Notes: a model not told the origin generated them from the letters alone. A stretch of 45,215 nt of DNA from a virus (IMGVR_UViG_3300008735_000019:1-45215), one strand, 5' to 3'. Positions 6,120 through 14,623 are shown, counted from the first letter of the stretch. Made by a program: numbers and translations.

Positions 6120-8661
6120 TATTTTCTCCTTTCATTTCTTCTTTTAATAGATCCATCATAATATCTATAAGTTTTAAACTTCGTTGTCTACTATCTAGAT
6201 CTTCCATTTGTGAAATTTTCTCTAGAGCAGTCATACGAATTTTCTCTAGATCAATTTCAGCTTTCTGATCTGCAATAATTGTTTTAGTTAGATTATCAAG
6301 AGCTTTCATAGTTTCTTTACTTTCTCTATCAAGATCAGACTTTTCTTTTTTCAATATTGCATCTTGACCAGCTTTACCAGATTCCACTAATAATTTAGCT
6401 TCCTCTAATTCCAATTTCTGTGCATCTAATGCAGAATCTGCAGAATACTTAGCAGATGTTGCTTGTAGCTTCTGTTTCTCTAATTCTACTTTAGCTTGTT
6501 CTAAAGCTACCATTTGTTGTTCAGGTGATTGTGCTTGACCCATAGCTTGATTTGCATTTAATACTTGTTGTGCTGCAGTAGCCATAGCTGCTTCTGCAAC
6601 TTTAGGATCTTTTTGTTGTTCAGGTGGCATTTGTTCCATTGCTATTCTTGCCATTCCATTCATTTGTTCTTGATATTTCATAACAGAATGTTCTTGTATA
6701 TTTGCTTCTAATATTGGTTTTAATCTAGCCATTATAGGATTAGCACCATTCTGTGGGTCTTGTAAGTATGCCATCTTTGTTTGTATATGTGCATCATGGT
6801 TTTGTCCAGCAAATGCTGCAATAGGTATACCTTTAGTAGCAGCCATAATATCAGATACTGGGTCCATCTCTTGTGGTTCTTGTTTTGGTGGTAATACTTC
6901 TTCTAGATTAGGCATATTAGCAGAATTTAAAATAGTTCTATTTAATGCTTCTAGATTAAACATACCAGGAGGTGATTGCTGTGCCATTTGTAAAGCCATT
7001 TGTGCAATCATCATTCTATGTGCATTTGATGGAATATTAGGATCTGAGACAGGGATAACATCCACTCTTCCATCAAAGTCTTGTTTCATTACACTTTTTT
7101 CAGCAAAAGGAACTTCATATGGATACTCTGAAGGTAAGTAATCATAATTGATTCTTGCAAGTATTTTAAATTCATCTCTTTGAGATTTATGTAATCTCTT
7201 ATGTATAGCAGAGAAGAACTTACTTGATGCTTCAAGTAATGCCATAGTCGTTCCAACAGGTCCATAAGATGCAGCATCAGAAACTATTTGTTCTGTACTG
7301 TCTGCAAACTTCTGTCCTGCTGCAGTTACAAAGCCCAACATTTGGAAAAGAGTTGAGGAAGGTTCTTTATAAGGGAGAGAGATAATTGCCTTATTCAAAT
7401 CTTGTCCTGTTGCTTCTACTTCTTTGAACTCACCTGGACTTATTGGTTCATTATCACCAACAATCCTTACACCTTTTGCTTTAAATCCTCCTGGCAAGTT
7501 TGCGAATTGACCTGCATCCACTAGACTTCTCATAGCTGCTGTAGCAGTCATAGTAAGATTTCCTAAGAAGTGCATGAGACCAAATCCATAGAAACCAAAT
7601 CCTGGAACGAATCTATAATGTACAAAGTGCGAGACTTTTTCTTGATTCTTATCATCCTTCTTATAGTTTCTACGAATACTTAAAATTTGTTTTGATTGCT
7701 CTTCAACTGTAACAATATAAGGAAGAGCATAGTCTTCTTCTATTTCTAGATAACAATGTTGTTCTAGTAATGTATATTGAGGATCATTATTTTCTGTAGG
7801 TGATAATCCTAATATAGTATCCATTTTAGAAGAAAATGATGTAGGTTGTGGATTTGTTGCATCTGGTAATTCTATATCACTATATATTCCTGATCGTATA
7901 TCTTTTGCAAGATCAACAGGACTTCTATATATTACATGTGTATATCTATCTGCTTTTTTTAGATTAGATGCATAATAAGATACATAGAATTGATCAATAG
8001 GAACAAATTCAGATACTGGTCTTTTTAATGTTGCATCATAATAAACTTTTTTAAATGCTGATCCTATTAAAGGGAGGTGAAACAGCATTCTTTCAAACTC
8101 ATCAAAGTATTCAGGCATCTGCTCTGTTGTTTGATAGTTCATAAATTCTTGTACACGATTAGCTTGATCTTCTCTTTCAGGAGTAGTCTTACCTAGTATA
8201 TGTGCTTTAACTGGACCTGAAGGTGGAAATAATTCTTGTATAGCTTTTGATTGAAATTTAACAGCAGATTCAATTAACATAGGATGTACTGCTGTACATG
8301 CACCTTCAAATGGTTCTGATGAATCTTGTATTTTTAATCCTAATAAATCAAATCCTCTTTCAAACATAGACTCCCATTCTTGTCGAGAATCTCTATCTGA
8401 TGTAAAACAATCAATAACTTCAGTTGCTATAGTTGTTATTTGTTCTTCATCTAATGTATCAACTAAATTACCATACCATTCTTGTACAGATTCTTCAGCT
8501 CCCATTTCTGGTGATGTACCTTCAAGATCAACAATAACACCACCATCTGTATCCATTTCAAATGTTGGTTGTGCCATTGTAGCTTCTTCAGGTTTTGGTA
8601 TATTAACTACGTTTGATACTTCTTCTGGTATCTGTTCAAATGGATTACGTTCTGTTGCCAT
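6103..8661 (-). CDS. portal protein
   Basis: An 852-aa protein. The first 600 residues show the portal core: repeated Tyr/Pro-rich segments (for example PEYFDEFERMLFHLPLIGSA, and later HYRFVPGFGFYGFGLMH) typical of large podovirus portals, followed by a Gln/Met-rich linker and a long coiled coil (about 690-845) that may form the barrel or interact with internal core proteins. The portal is the 12-mer ring for DNA packaging and head-tail joining. It follows the 402-aa gene with a TAATG overlap and lies downstream of the large terminase, the usual order. Confidence 0.85.
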   Translation of the reverse strand: MATERNPFEQIPEEVSNVVNIPKPEEATMAQPTFEMDTDGGVIVDLEGTSPEMGAEESVQEWYGNLVDTLDEEQITTIATEVIDCFTSDRDSRQEWESMFERGFDLLGLKIQDSSEPFEGACTAVHPMLIESAVKFQSKAIQELFPPSGPVKAHILGKTTPEREDQANRVQEFMNYQTTEQMPEYFDEFERMLFHLPLIGSAFKKVYYDATLKRPVSEFVPIDQFYVSYYASNLKKADRYTHVIYRSPVDLAKDIRSGIYSDIELPDATNPQPTSFSSKMDTILGLSPTENNDPQYTLLEQHCYLEIEEDYALPYIVTVEEQSKQILSIRRNYKKDDKNQEKVSHFVHYRFVPGFGFYGFGLMHFLGNLTMTATAAMRSLVDAGQFANLPGGFKAKGVRIVGDNEPISPGEFKEVEATGQDLNKAIISLPYKEPSSTLFQMLGFVTAAGQKFADSTEQIVSDAASYGPVGTTMALLEASSKFFSAIHKRLHKSQRDEFKILARINYDYLPSEYPYEVPFAEKSVMKQDFDGRVDVIPVSDPNIPSNAHRMMIAQMALQMAQQSPPGMFNLEALNRTILNSANMPNLEEVLPPKQEPQEMDPVSDIMAATKGIPIAAFAGQNHDAHIQTKMAYLQDPQNGANPIMARLKPILEANIQEHSVMKYQEQMNGMARIAMEQMPPEQQKDPKVAEAAMATAAQQVLNANQAMGQAQSPEQQMVALEQAKVELEKQKLQATSAKYSADSALDAQKLELEEAKLLVESGKAGQDAILKKEKSDLDRESKETMKALDNLTKTIIADQKAEIDLEKIRMTALEKISQMEDLDSRQRSLKLIDIMMDLLKEEMKGENNANRE

Positions 8662-9869
8662 TATATAAACCTCGCTTCTCTCTTATATGGATCACGCATG
8701 ATCATACCCCCTTGGTTTTTCTTTATTTTAATACCATAAAAATCTACAATTTTATCAAAAGCTTCTTTTGTTTTAGCATTTTCAATTTTACGAAATTCAT
8801 CTAAAGATATTTTTTTATTAAATAATTTGTCCAAATCTTCTAGTGATGCATAACTAAAACTGGAAGGAAGATTCTTTTTAAAATCTTTAAAAGTTTTTAT
8901 TTCACCACTTAATATTCTATTAACATCAATAGGTACTAAATCTTGTGGACTTCCTAAAACAGTTTGTTTTAATCCAGAAACATCAGCAATAATTTCTTCT
9001 TGCATATCAATAAGATTTTTTGCTGATTTACTTGGATTAGTTATAGTTTCAACACCAGATATTTTTTCTTGACCAAAACCTTTTTGTTTTAATTTTTTAT
9101 TAACATTTTGTTTAATATCATCTTTAATACTACCCATAGTTAGTTTAATCTTATTTCTAGGAACATCATAACGAACTATTTGTTGTTGCGTAGCTCCTTT
9201 ATCTTGAAAAAATTTTATAGTTTTTAAATTAGCTTCTGGAGTAAGTGATCCTGATATTAAACTTTCTTTTCCTATTTCTGCTTTTTCTATTACTTTTTGT
9301 CTTCCTGGAAGTCCTGCTGTTTTATCTTGTACAGAAATAATTCTATAAACTGGAATAGTATCACCATATCCTTGTTCATCTAAATAGTTAGTTGTTTTAG
9401 TTTTTATTTCTTTATTATTTTCTATTTTAGCTATTAATTGATTTCGAGAAAGTTTAGCAGGATCAATAATATATCCAGTTATTGCTTCTGTAGTATTTAA
9501 ATCTTTTGCTATTTCTGGTACTTTAGTTTTACTAGCCATTTTAGCAGCTAACTTAGCTAATTGACTTGCACCTATTACTGCTGCTCCTATGGGTGCACCA
9601 GCTCCTGTAGCCATCATTACAGCTCCTGTACCTGTACCAACATCTCCTGCAGTACTAATACCTTTTAATAATGCATCCATGTATCTTTTATTTTTTAGAT
9701 CCTGATAGATAGTAGGTTCTATACTTGATAGTCCAGTTTCTCTTGCTATATCAGACATAGGAAGCATTTGTGCTGAAAGTAATCCCATGTTCTTCAAATC
9801 CTGTTTTGTAAGATTTGAAGTTGTTTGATCACCAATACCATATTTAAGTGAACGTAAACCATCAGCCAT
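8661..9869 (-). CDS. 402-aa protein between terminase and portal; possible ADP-ribosyltransferase-like domain
   Basis: N-terminal third is helical with a Gly/Ala-rich hydrophobic stretch (about 75-110) that could be membrane-active. The middle (about 150-245) reads PVYRIIS, then SGSLTPEANLKTIKFF, then QQIVRYDVPRNKIKL. The order Tyr-Arg, Ser-x-Ser-like strand, then beta strand is reminiscent of ADP-ribosyltransferase folds, but I cannot identify a catalytic Glu with confidence. The tail has a GGMI motif resembling the GGQI of the small basic proteins. It has its own promoter inside the end of the terminase gene. Likely virion-associated; function uncertain. Confidence 0.5.
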   Translation of the reverse strand: MADGLRSLKYGIGDQTTSNLTKQDLKNMGLLSAQMLPMSDIARETGLSSIEPTIYQDLKNKRYMDALLKGISTAGDVGTGTGAVMMATGAGAPIGAAVIGASQLAKLAAKMASKTKVPEIAKDLNTTEAITGYIIDPAKLSRNQLIAKIENNKEIKTKTTNYLDEQGYGDTIPVYRIISVQDKTAGLPGRQKVIEKAEIGKESLISGSLTPEANLKTIKFFQDKGATQQQIVRYDVPRNKIKLTMGSIKDDIKQNVNKKLKQKGFGQEKISGVETITNPSKSAKNLIDMQEEIIADVSGLKQTVLGSPQDLVPIDVNRILSGEIKTFKDFKKNLPSSFSYASLEDLDKLFNKKISLDEFRKIENAKTKEAFDKIVDFYGIKIKKNQGGMIMRDPYKREARFI

Positions 9870-9897
9870 TATATTGAATTTCCCCTATATACTATCT

Positions 9898-9926
9898 ATT
9901 ATACCACTAAGTTCGCCAGTATGCAA
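9898..9926 (-). promoter_or_regulatory. sigma70-type promoter for the 402-aa and portal genes
   Basis: Leftward TTGCAT (9926-9921), 17-bp spacer, TATAAT (9903-9898). The -35 lies in the last codons of the large terminase gene and the -10 in the short gap before the 402-aa gene. The TTGCA -35 and GTATAATA context resemble the promoter at 5180-5208, suggesting one class of late promoter. Confidence 0.65.
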
Positions 9927-11448
9927 CCTTTTTCTTTCTAGGTTCATCTTCCCAATCAGGATCTTCTGGATGTGATAGGTGCCAAGACTCTTTCATATAA
10001 TGTATTGCCATGGTCATAGCATCTACCTGATCATCATGTGCAGCATTGGGAAACCTTAACATTTCTTCCAGTAAATCTTCTGACCACTTCTTATTTTTTG
10101 GTATCCATACACGACCTGATTCCATCATAGGAGATGCTGCATAAACTCTGGATACTTTATCTTTATCAGGTAAATATTCTAATACAGGTACACCAGATCT
10201 ACGCATATCTTGTATTAATGATTGTCCTGATGCTTTCTTTTCTATCATACAAACATCAGGTTTATGTTCATGGTACAATAATTGAGCCATACGTCTTAAT
10301 TCTGGATATTCAAATCTACCTTTTATATTTCCTAATAAAAGTAAATTGGATTGATAATTTTCATACCCATCTTCATCCTGATCATACATGGAGAATATAC
10401 CCCATGTTTGTATGACACTATAATCTGCTGTTGTCTTAGTAGAAAATGCTGTATCATATGTTTGTATTATAAAATCACATGGAGGTGGTTCATCATATTC
10501 CCACCAACGTATCCATTTCTTTTTAATTAAACCACCTTCATCAGGAGTTGGGTCCTGCATATACAATGCATTCCAATATCGTGCACCATTTGATGCTTTT
10601 ATTTCTGATTCATCTACTTTTAATACTTCTTCTGGCTTCCATTCTGGAAAATAACTAGAACCTATAGGTAAATTAAGTAATTCTGCTGCATTTTCGTCAA
10701 GCCATGCTGGTATTCTTACTACATCCCAAGGAGTTACAGCATAATCTCCTACATTTTCTTGTTGTTTTAGTAACCATCCACAAAGATCATCATAATGATA
10801 CCTTGTATTTATTATTAATATGGAACCATTGGGCATAATACGTGTTCTTAGTCCTGCTGGATACCATTCCTTAACGTATCTTCTGCCTGCTTCAGAGTAT
10901 GAATCCTCTTCTGACATGACATCATCAAGGATCGCAATGTGTGCACCTCTTCCTGCAATCTGGGATCGTACTCCAGCAGCATAGTAGGTTCCTCCCACAT
11001 TTGTCTTCCATTTACCTGCTGCTCGTACATCTGTACGTAAGGACACTCCTTTGAAAACATTCTGAAAGGATTCTTCATTGACCAAATCTCTGACAGAACG
11101 ACCAAAATCACTTGAAAGCTGGTCACTATGGGAAACAGTAAGTATCTCATGTTCTGGATTCCTTCCAATATACCATGCAGGAAACAATTTAGAACAGATT
11201 ACAGACTTAGAAGACCTGGGTGGTAGAAAAACCATGAGTCTTTTTATCTCTCCAGCTTCTAATTGTCGTAATTTTTCACTAATAACCTCTATATGTCTAC
11301 CCATCTTCCAATCAGAAACAAGCTTTGGAGCCATTTGGCGAACAAATGTTAGGAAATCTGCTTTAGATTCCTGTTTAACCTTAATATTTAAGAGATTATT
11401 AAGAGTTAAAAGAGGTGATATGTCTATAGAGTTCTCTATAGTTTCCAA
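9907..11448 (-). CDS. terL: terminase large subunit
   Basis: A 513-aa packaging motor. ATPase: Walker A-like PPRSSKS at about residues 76-82, Walker B IAILDD followed by Glu at about 172-181, and coupling motif INTRYHYDD. Nuclease: acidic residues in QTYDTAF (about 330), IEKKASG (about 398) and DDQVDAM (about 476), the RNase H-like pattern. It pumps DNA into the prohead and cuts concatemers. It is the first gene of the late transcript from the promoter at 11563-11591. The small subunit is not adjacent but 25 kb away on the other strand. Confidence 0.92.
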   Translation of the reverse strand: METIENSIDISPLLTLNNLLNIKVKQESKADFLTFVRQMAPKLVSDWKMGRHIEVISEKLRQLEAGEIKRLMVFLPPRSSKSVICSKLFPAWYIGRNPEHEILTVSHSDQLSSDFGRSVRDLVNEESFQNVFKGVSLRTDVRAAGKWKTNVGGTYYAAGVRSQIAGRGAHIAILDDVMSEEDSYSEAGRRYVKEWYPAGLRTRIMPNGSILIINTRYHYDDLCGWLLKQQENVGDYAVTPWDVVRIPAWLDENAAELLNLPIGSSYFPEWKPEEVLKVDESEIKASNGARYWNALYMQDPTPDEGGLIKKKWIRWWEYDEPPPCDFIIQTYDTAFSTKTTADYSVIQTWGIFSMYDQDEDGYENYQSNLLLLGNIKGRFEYPELRRMAQLLYHEHKPDVCMIEKKASGQSLIQDMRRSGVPVLEYLPDKDKVSRVYAASPMMESGRVWIPKNKKWSEDLLEEMLRFPNAAHDDQVDAMTMAIHYMKESWHLSHPEDPDWEDEPRKKKVAYWRT

Positions 11449-11562
11449 TGTTATAATCCTTGTTGTATGTTATTATATTTTTTATAAGGAAAAACAAAAA
11501 ACAAAAATGAAAAACAAAGTATAATGTACTTGTGGTTTTTAAATCTTTATATATTATATATA

Positions 11563-11591
11563 ATTATACACTACTCCCCACTTAATGTCAA
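11563..11591 (-). promoter_or_regulatory. strong consensus late promoter
   Basis: Leftward TTGACA (11591-11586), exact 17-bp spacer, TATAAT (11568-11563): both hexamers are perfect sigma70 consensus. Predicted start near 11556, leaving an untranslated leader of about 108 bases before the terminase start at 11448. Likely main promoter of the late operon. Confidence 0.85.
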
Positions 11592-11599
11592 GTCTTTTT

Positions 11600-12069
11600 T
11601 TTATTTTTAGTTATAGACCCTAGTTTTTAGGTAAATATATGGGGGTATCATATATATATATAATACACGCATGCGTTTTTTGGGGTGGGGTGGTGCAATT
11701 CCTTTTATAATAATGCAAATCATTCTCAATCAATACCTTATTAAAAAGAATCTTTTAAAATTTAATATAATCTATGTAATTCTTTTTATATTGGTTATTA
11801 CTTCATAAATTATCATCAAGAAGAAGTGTATTATGTATTAAATCAATCTATAAACCTATATAAAGCAAGGTAGTGACTACAATCTAATAATAACCAGTCA
11901 TTATTATTATTTATTCTATTGATTATTATATTGATTATTAAAATCTATTTAAAAGCATTAAATAAGCTTATACAAAGCTTTCTTTAGTTTGTAGTATGTT
12001 AGTATATTAAATGTATTTATGGCTAGTGCATGGCTATTTATGAACCATTAAACACTATATTATATATAA
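11600..12069. other. AT-rich intergenic spacer without genes
   Basis: No convincing ORF on either strand. It holds a perfect 10-bp palindrome ACGCATGCGT (11667-11676), G-runs at 11641-11645 and 11682-11693, two copies of ATTGATTATTA 12 bases apart (11918-11928 and 11930-11940), and two copies of ATGGCTA 11 bases apart (12019-12025, 12030-12036). Such AT-rich, repeat-bearing spacers can be replication origins, but nothing here proves it. Confidence 0.4.
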
Positions 12070-12105
12070 AAAAAGAGTTATTAAAATCAATCAATAACTC
12101 TTTTT
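12070..12105 (-). terminator. bidirectional intrinsic terminator
   Basis: A 13-bp perfect stem (AAAAAGAGTTATT at 12070-12082 with AATAACTCTTTTT at 12093-12105) and a 10-base loop. On the minus strand it is followed by a U-rich tail, and on the plus strand by TTTTTATTT. It lies 20 bases after the 65-aa gene, ending the accessory operon and shielding the late promoter region. Confidence 0.8.
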
Positions 12106-12124
12106 ATTTGTAAGGTTTAAAAGT

Positions 12125-12322
12125 TTATTTTTTTAATAAATATTCATGTACTAATTCCTTTGTAAATTCATATGACAAACCAAACTTTTCAACTATTTCA
12201 TTTATAATAGTCTCAGAATGAAAGCCATTGCTTATATATCTTTTATTGTCTGGAAAGTAAGAGCCAGTTTTAAAAGCTTTATTTTTATAATTATCTATAT
12301 AATTTGTTATTTCATTATTCAT
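12125..12322 (-). CDS. small hypothetical protein, end of accessory operon
   Basis: A 65-aa, mostly helical protein with ribosome site AAGGAAAAATAAC before the ATG at 12322. No motif recognised. It is the last gene before the intrinsic terminator at 12070-12105. Base composition is even more AT-rich than the rest of the phage, suggesting an accessory or recently acquired segment. Confidence 0.55.
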   Translation of the reverse strand: MNNEITNYIDNYKNKAFKTGSYFPDNKRYISNGFHSETIINEIVEKFGLSYEFTKELVHEYLLKK

Positions 12323-12391
12323 TGTTATTTTTCCTTCTTTAATTAATATTAATAATCTATATATAGATAAAAAAATATTAATGCAAGTTAT

Positions 12392-13249
12392 TTATTCAAC
12401 TAACATAAAATTATTATCTTTAAAGCTAGGTAAAAAACCTTTTGCTTTTAAATATAATGTACTATTCTCAGGTTTTAAAAATGTTAAGTCGTTACTATCA
12501 CCTGAAATCATATTACTATATAAAAAACCTTGCTTTACATATTTATCTATAACTTTTTCATGTATTACAATAGCTATTCTCATTTTTTTACTTAATGCTA
12601 TATCAACATATTTTTTATATTTACTTTCATTGCTATAGGAAAATGTTAAGTCAATAAAACCTTTGGTATTTCTTAATGGTTTTTTGGTATAGTCATAATA
12701 TTTAATATTATGTTGTATAGTATAATATTTTATATAATTAAATATGTTAGAGTCTTTTTCAAATTCAATGTCACTTGTACCATTTAATCTAATACAAGGT
12801 TTTAAATTCTTTTTATTAGCTATTCTTAAAAGTTTTTCAGTATCTTTTTTTAATAGTTTTAAATATTCTTTTGGATATTGTATTTTAAATAATGCTTTTA
12901 TTAATCTATATATATTTATATTTTCAAATATAATAGCATTGCCAGTATGCAAAATACAAGTTTTAAAACAATTAGCAATTTTTGCATGTGTACAAAATTG
13001 CTTTAAATTATATAAATATTGTATCCCTGTAATATATCCATTTTTAGAGTTTTTACTTGTCTTTAAATCTTTTTCAATAGATAAAAGAGAATTAGGGAAT
13101 TTACAGAAAGCATTATATATTTTTTTATCAGTAAATATTTTATGCTTTATTCTGGTAGCTATTTCTTTTGATGTTTCCTTTTTACTATCAAATAATAAAT
13201 TTTCTAAATTATCTATATTATATATTATTTTTGTTTTATCAAATTTCAT
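12392..13249 (-). CDS. possible phage GP88-like protein
   Basis: A 285-aa protein starting behind AAGGAATTAAAAAA. The central part holds Cys residues (FCTHAKIANCFKTCILHTGN), followed by IRLNGTSDIEFE, then YYDYTKKPLRN and IDLTFSYSN. This order (Cys-bearing segment, R-L-N/H-x-S-x-D, then Y-x-Y-T-K) recalls the gene product 88 family seen in phages and mobile elements, whose function is unknown. Assignment is by memory of the pattern. It is Lys-rich and extremely AT-rich, flanked by the 43-aa and 65-aa genes. Confidence 0.5.
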   Translation of the reverse strand: MKFDKTKIIYNIDNLENLLFDSKKETSKEIATRIKHKIFTDKKIYNAFCKFPNSLLSIEKDLKTSKNSKNGYITGIQYLYNLKQFCTHAKIANCFKTCILHTGNAIIFENINIYRLIKALFKIQYPKEYLKLLKKDTEKLLRIANKKNLKPCIRLNGTSDIEFEKDSNIFNYIKYYTIQHNIKYYDYTKKPLRNTKGFIDLTFSYSNESKYKKYVDIALSKKMRIAIVIHEKVIDKYVKQGFLYSNMISGDSNDLTFLKPENSTLYLKAKGFLPSFKDNNFMLVE

Positions 13250-13253
13250 TTTT

Positions 13254-13385
13254 TTAATTCCTTATTAAAATTTTAAATGCATATAATAAATTTAATTCTT
13301 GCATTTGTTTATATGTAATTTTTTTATTTAAAAATAATTGCATAGTTTTATTCAATATTTTATTTAATTGTTTTTCTTTTTGCAT
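13254..13385 (-). CDS. 43-aa hypothetical protein, first gene of accessory operon
   Basis: ATG at 13385 follows AAAGG with a 9-base spacer. The product is Lys/Leu/Asn-rich and helical. It ends four bases before the next gene start, whose ribosome site lies in its last codons (ATAAGGAAT), supporting co-translation. Function unknown. Confidence 0.5.
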   Translation of the reverse strand: MQKEKQLNKILNKTMQLFLNKKITYKQMQELNLLYAFKILIRN

Positions 13386-13445
13386 TTTTTTAAACCTTTA
13401 TAAATTAAAAACTATATATAGAGTATACTAATTAATTATAATTAC

Positions 13446-13532
13446 AACCTATACTTGAGATAGGAAAAACCTATAACTAAAAAGATATATAATAATGTAT
13501 GATATAGGAATTTCCTATGTAACATATAGGTT
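13446..13532. promoter_or_regulatory. dyad-symmetric array of CCTAT/ATAGG sites (operator or origin)
   Basis: Six 5-bp half-sites alternate in direction: CCTAT 13448, ATAGG 13460, CCTAT 13470, ATAGG 13504, CCTAT 13514, ATAGG 13526. Spacings are 12, 10, 34, 10, 12, an exact mirror about position 13489. Each half repeats the pattern AACCTATA, then ATAGGAAA, then CCTATA, with a 30-bp AT-only-like centre. The outer right half-site touches the -35 of the rightward promoter, so a bound protein could block transcription. An origin with protein-binding repeats is the alternative. Confidence 0.7.
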
Positions 13533-13558
13533 GAAATTATATCTAGCTGTGCTATGGT
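13531..13558 (+). promoter_or_regulatory. early rightward promoter with extended -10
   Basis: TTGAAA (13531-13536), 16-bp spacer, TGC-TATGGT (-10 at 13553-13558). The -35 directly follows an ATAGG half-site of the symmetric array. It would drive the 65-aa gene at 13593. Confidence 0.5.
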
Positions 13559-13592
13559 AAATCATATTAAACAAAAATAAGGAAAACAAATA

Positions 13593-13790
13593 ATGAAAAC
13601 ATTATTTAAAAATATAAAGTACAGACCAAGACCAAATAGAATGTTTACTAGAGGTAAATGTGAAACATGGTATGGTATTAAAGGTAAAGGTAAAGATACG
13701 CTATGTTCTATATACTTTGGAAGTTTAGCTCTATATGTATACAAACCTAAAACATTTTGGAGTTTAGATAGACTAAACTTTGAAGGTTAA
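13593..13790 (+). CDS. small basic hypothetical protein, first rightward gene
   Basis: A 65-aa protein rich in Lys/Arg/Tyr with two Cys, starting behind AAGGAAAACAAATA. No known domain. As the first gene beside the symmetric control site it might be an early regulator or DNA-binding protein, which is inference only. Confidence 0.6.
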   Translation: MKTLFKNIKYRPRPNRMFTRGKCETWYGIKGKGKDTLCSIYFGSLALYVYKPKTFWSLDRLNFEG

Positions 13791-13798
13791 AATAATAC

Positions 13799-13827
13799 TT
13801 GACAGGTTTTGCTAGTTCCTGTATTTT
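13799..13827 (+). promoter_or_regulatory. sigma70-type early promoter
   Basis: TTGACA (13799-13804), 17-bp spacer, TATTTT (13822-13827), in the gap after the 65-aa gene. The preceding bases AATAATAC are identical to those before the promoter at 14982. Confidence 0.7.
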
Positions 13828-13838
13828 AAAAACTAGCA
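13810..13838 (+). repeat. inverted repeat spanning the -10 box
   Basis: TGCTAGTT (13810-13817) and AACTAGCA (13831-13838) are perfect 8-bp inverted arms with a 13-base spacer that contains the -10 of the promoter at 13799-13827. Position suggests an operator. Confidence 0.5.
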
Positions 13839-13879
13839 TATAAAGGAAAAATAATTAGAAAATTTAGAGGAGAATAAAA

Positions 13880-13996
13880 ATGACTAAAGAATATAAAATA
13901 TACAATGAAGACAATGAATTAGTAGCTAAAGGAAAACTGTTAGAGATATTGCAGTTACTAATTAATCTAGGATATAGAATAGAGGAGAAAGTATGA
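13880..13996 (+). CDS. 38-aa hypothetical protein
   Basis: ATG at 13880 follows GAGGAGAATAAAA. The product is a charged helical peptide with a leucine-rich second half (LLEILQLLINLG). Its stop touches the next start at 13997. Function unknown; part of the early small-gene cluster. Confidence 0.5.
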   Translation: MTKEYKIYNEDNELVAKGKLLEILQLLINLGYRIEEKV

Positions 13997-14206
13997 ATGA
14001 GTAGATTATCAGACCAAATACTAGACGAAGAAAACACATGGTATCTTGCAGTAGGTAAGATATTTGATGAGGGTCATAAACACTTCGCAGAATTTGCAAG
14101 TGAAGTGACACAAAGAAAACCACACCCAAATCCTAATATTCCTACACATGAAGTGGAAGAAGAACTAGAGGAATTTTGGAATGAAAAATGGAGTATGTTA
14201 AGATGA
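13997..14206 (+). CDS. small acidic hypothetical protein
   Basis: A 69-aa acidic, helical protein with no recognised domain, starting directly after the previous stop and overlapping the next start as ATGA. Its ribosome site GAGGAG lies in the end of the previous gene. Early cluster. Confidence 0.6.
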   Translation: MSRLSDQILDEENTWYLAVGKIFDEGHKHFAEFASEVTQRKPHPNPNIPTHEVEEELEEFWNEKWSMLR

Positions 14207-14340
14207 AACATGAACTATATAAAGACTATGCACTAGGCATGGACATTGCTTGTCTAGGGTCTAGGTATAATCTAACTTGTGAAGAAGTTAGAGAACTACT
14301 AGGCATAGAAGAAGATGAGGAGAATGAAGATGATTATTAG
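14203..14340 (+). CDS. 45-aa acidic hypothetical protein
   Basis: ATG at 14203 overlaps the previous stop (ATGA). The product has two Cys and an acidic C-terminus (EEDEENEDD). The acidic end also encodes the GAGGAG ribosome site of the next gene. Function unknown. Confidence 0.5.
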   Translation: MKHELYKDYALGMDIACLGSRYNLTCEEVRELLGIEEDEENEDDY

Positions 14341-14623
14341 CAGAGGATATAAATTAACAGAGTTCAGAGATAAATGGAAAACTATTTATAGTAAAACATT
14401 TCTGAACAAGTATATACCTATCCATGAAAATGTATGGGTAGATGATAAAGAGTTTATAGAAACTATGAAGAAACCAGAAGGTGAAAGATACATATGGACA
14501 ATAGGAGAACAAGATTGTGTCTGGTATGTAACAAGTGGCTACCATTGGGTTAATAGAATAGGTTTTATAATAACTAAAAATAAATGGGAGCATGACATGA
14601 ACATAGAAGTAAAAGGATATTAA
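14330..14623 (+). CDS. 97-aa hypothetical protein
   Basis: The ATG at 14330 is preferred because GAGGAG lies 7-9 bases upstream; upstream in-frame ATGs are too close to it. The product is rich in Trp/Tyr/Lys (for example EQDCVWYVTSGYHWVNRIGF), suggesting a compact globular fold. No family recognised. Confidence 0.6.
   Translation: MIISRGYKLTEFRDKWKTIYSKTFLNKYIPIHENVWVDDKEFIETMKKPEGERYIWTIGEQDCVWYVTSGYHWVNRIGFIITKNKWEHDMNIEVKGY

Noticed and set aside
11078-11524. 148-aa plus-strand frame opposite the large terminase
   Set aside because: It is the antisense of a gene with clear terminase motifs and has no ribosome site or family pattern.
12744-13268. 174-aa plus-strand frame opposite the GP88-like gene
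   Set aside because: Low-complexity Phe/Leu/Ile antisense of a Lys-rich gene; the minus-strand gene has ribosome sites and a terminator.
12125-13532. Lysogeny switch with integrase
   Set aside because: The symmetric site resembles an operator, but no integrase, excisionase or recognisable Cro/CI-type repressor is encoded anywhere in the window.
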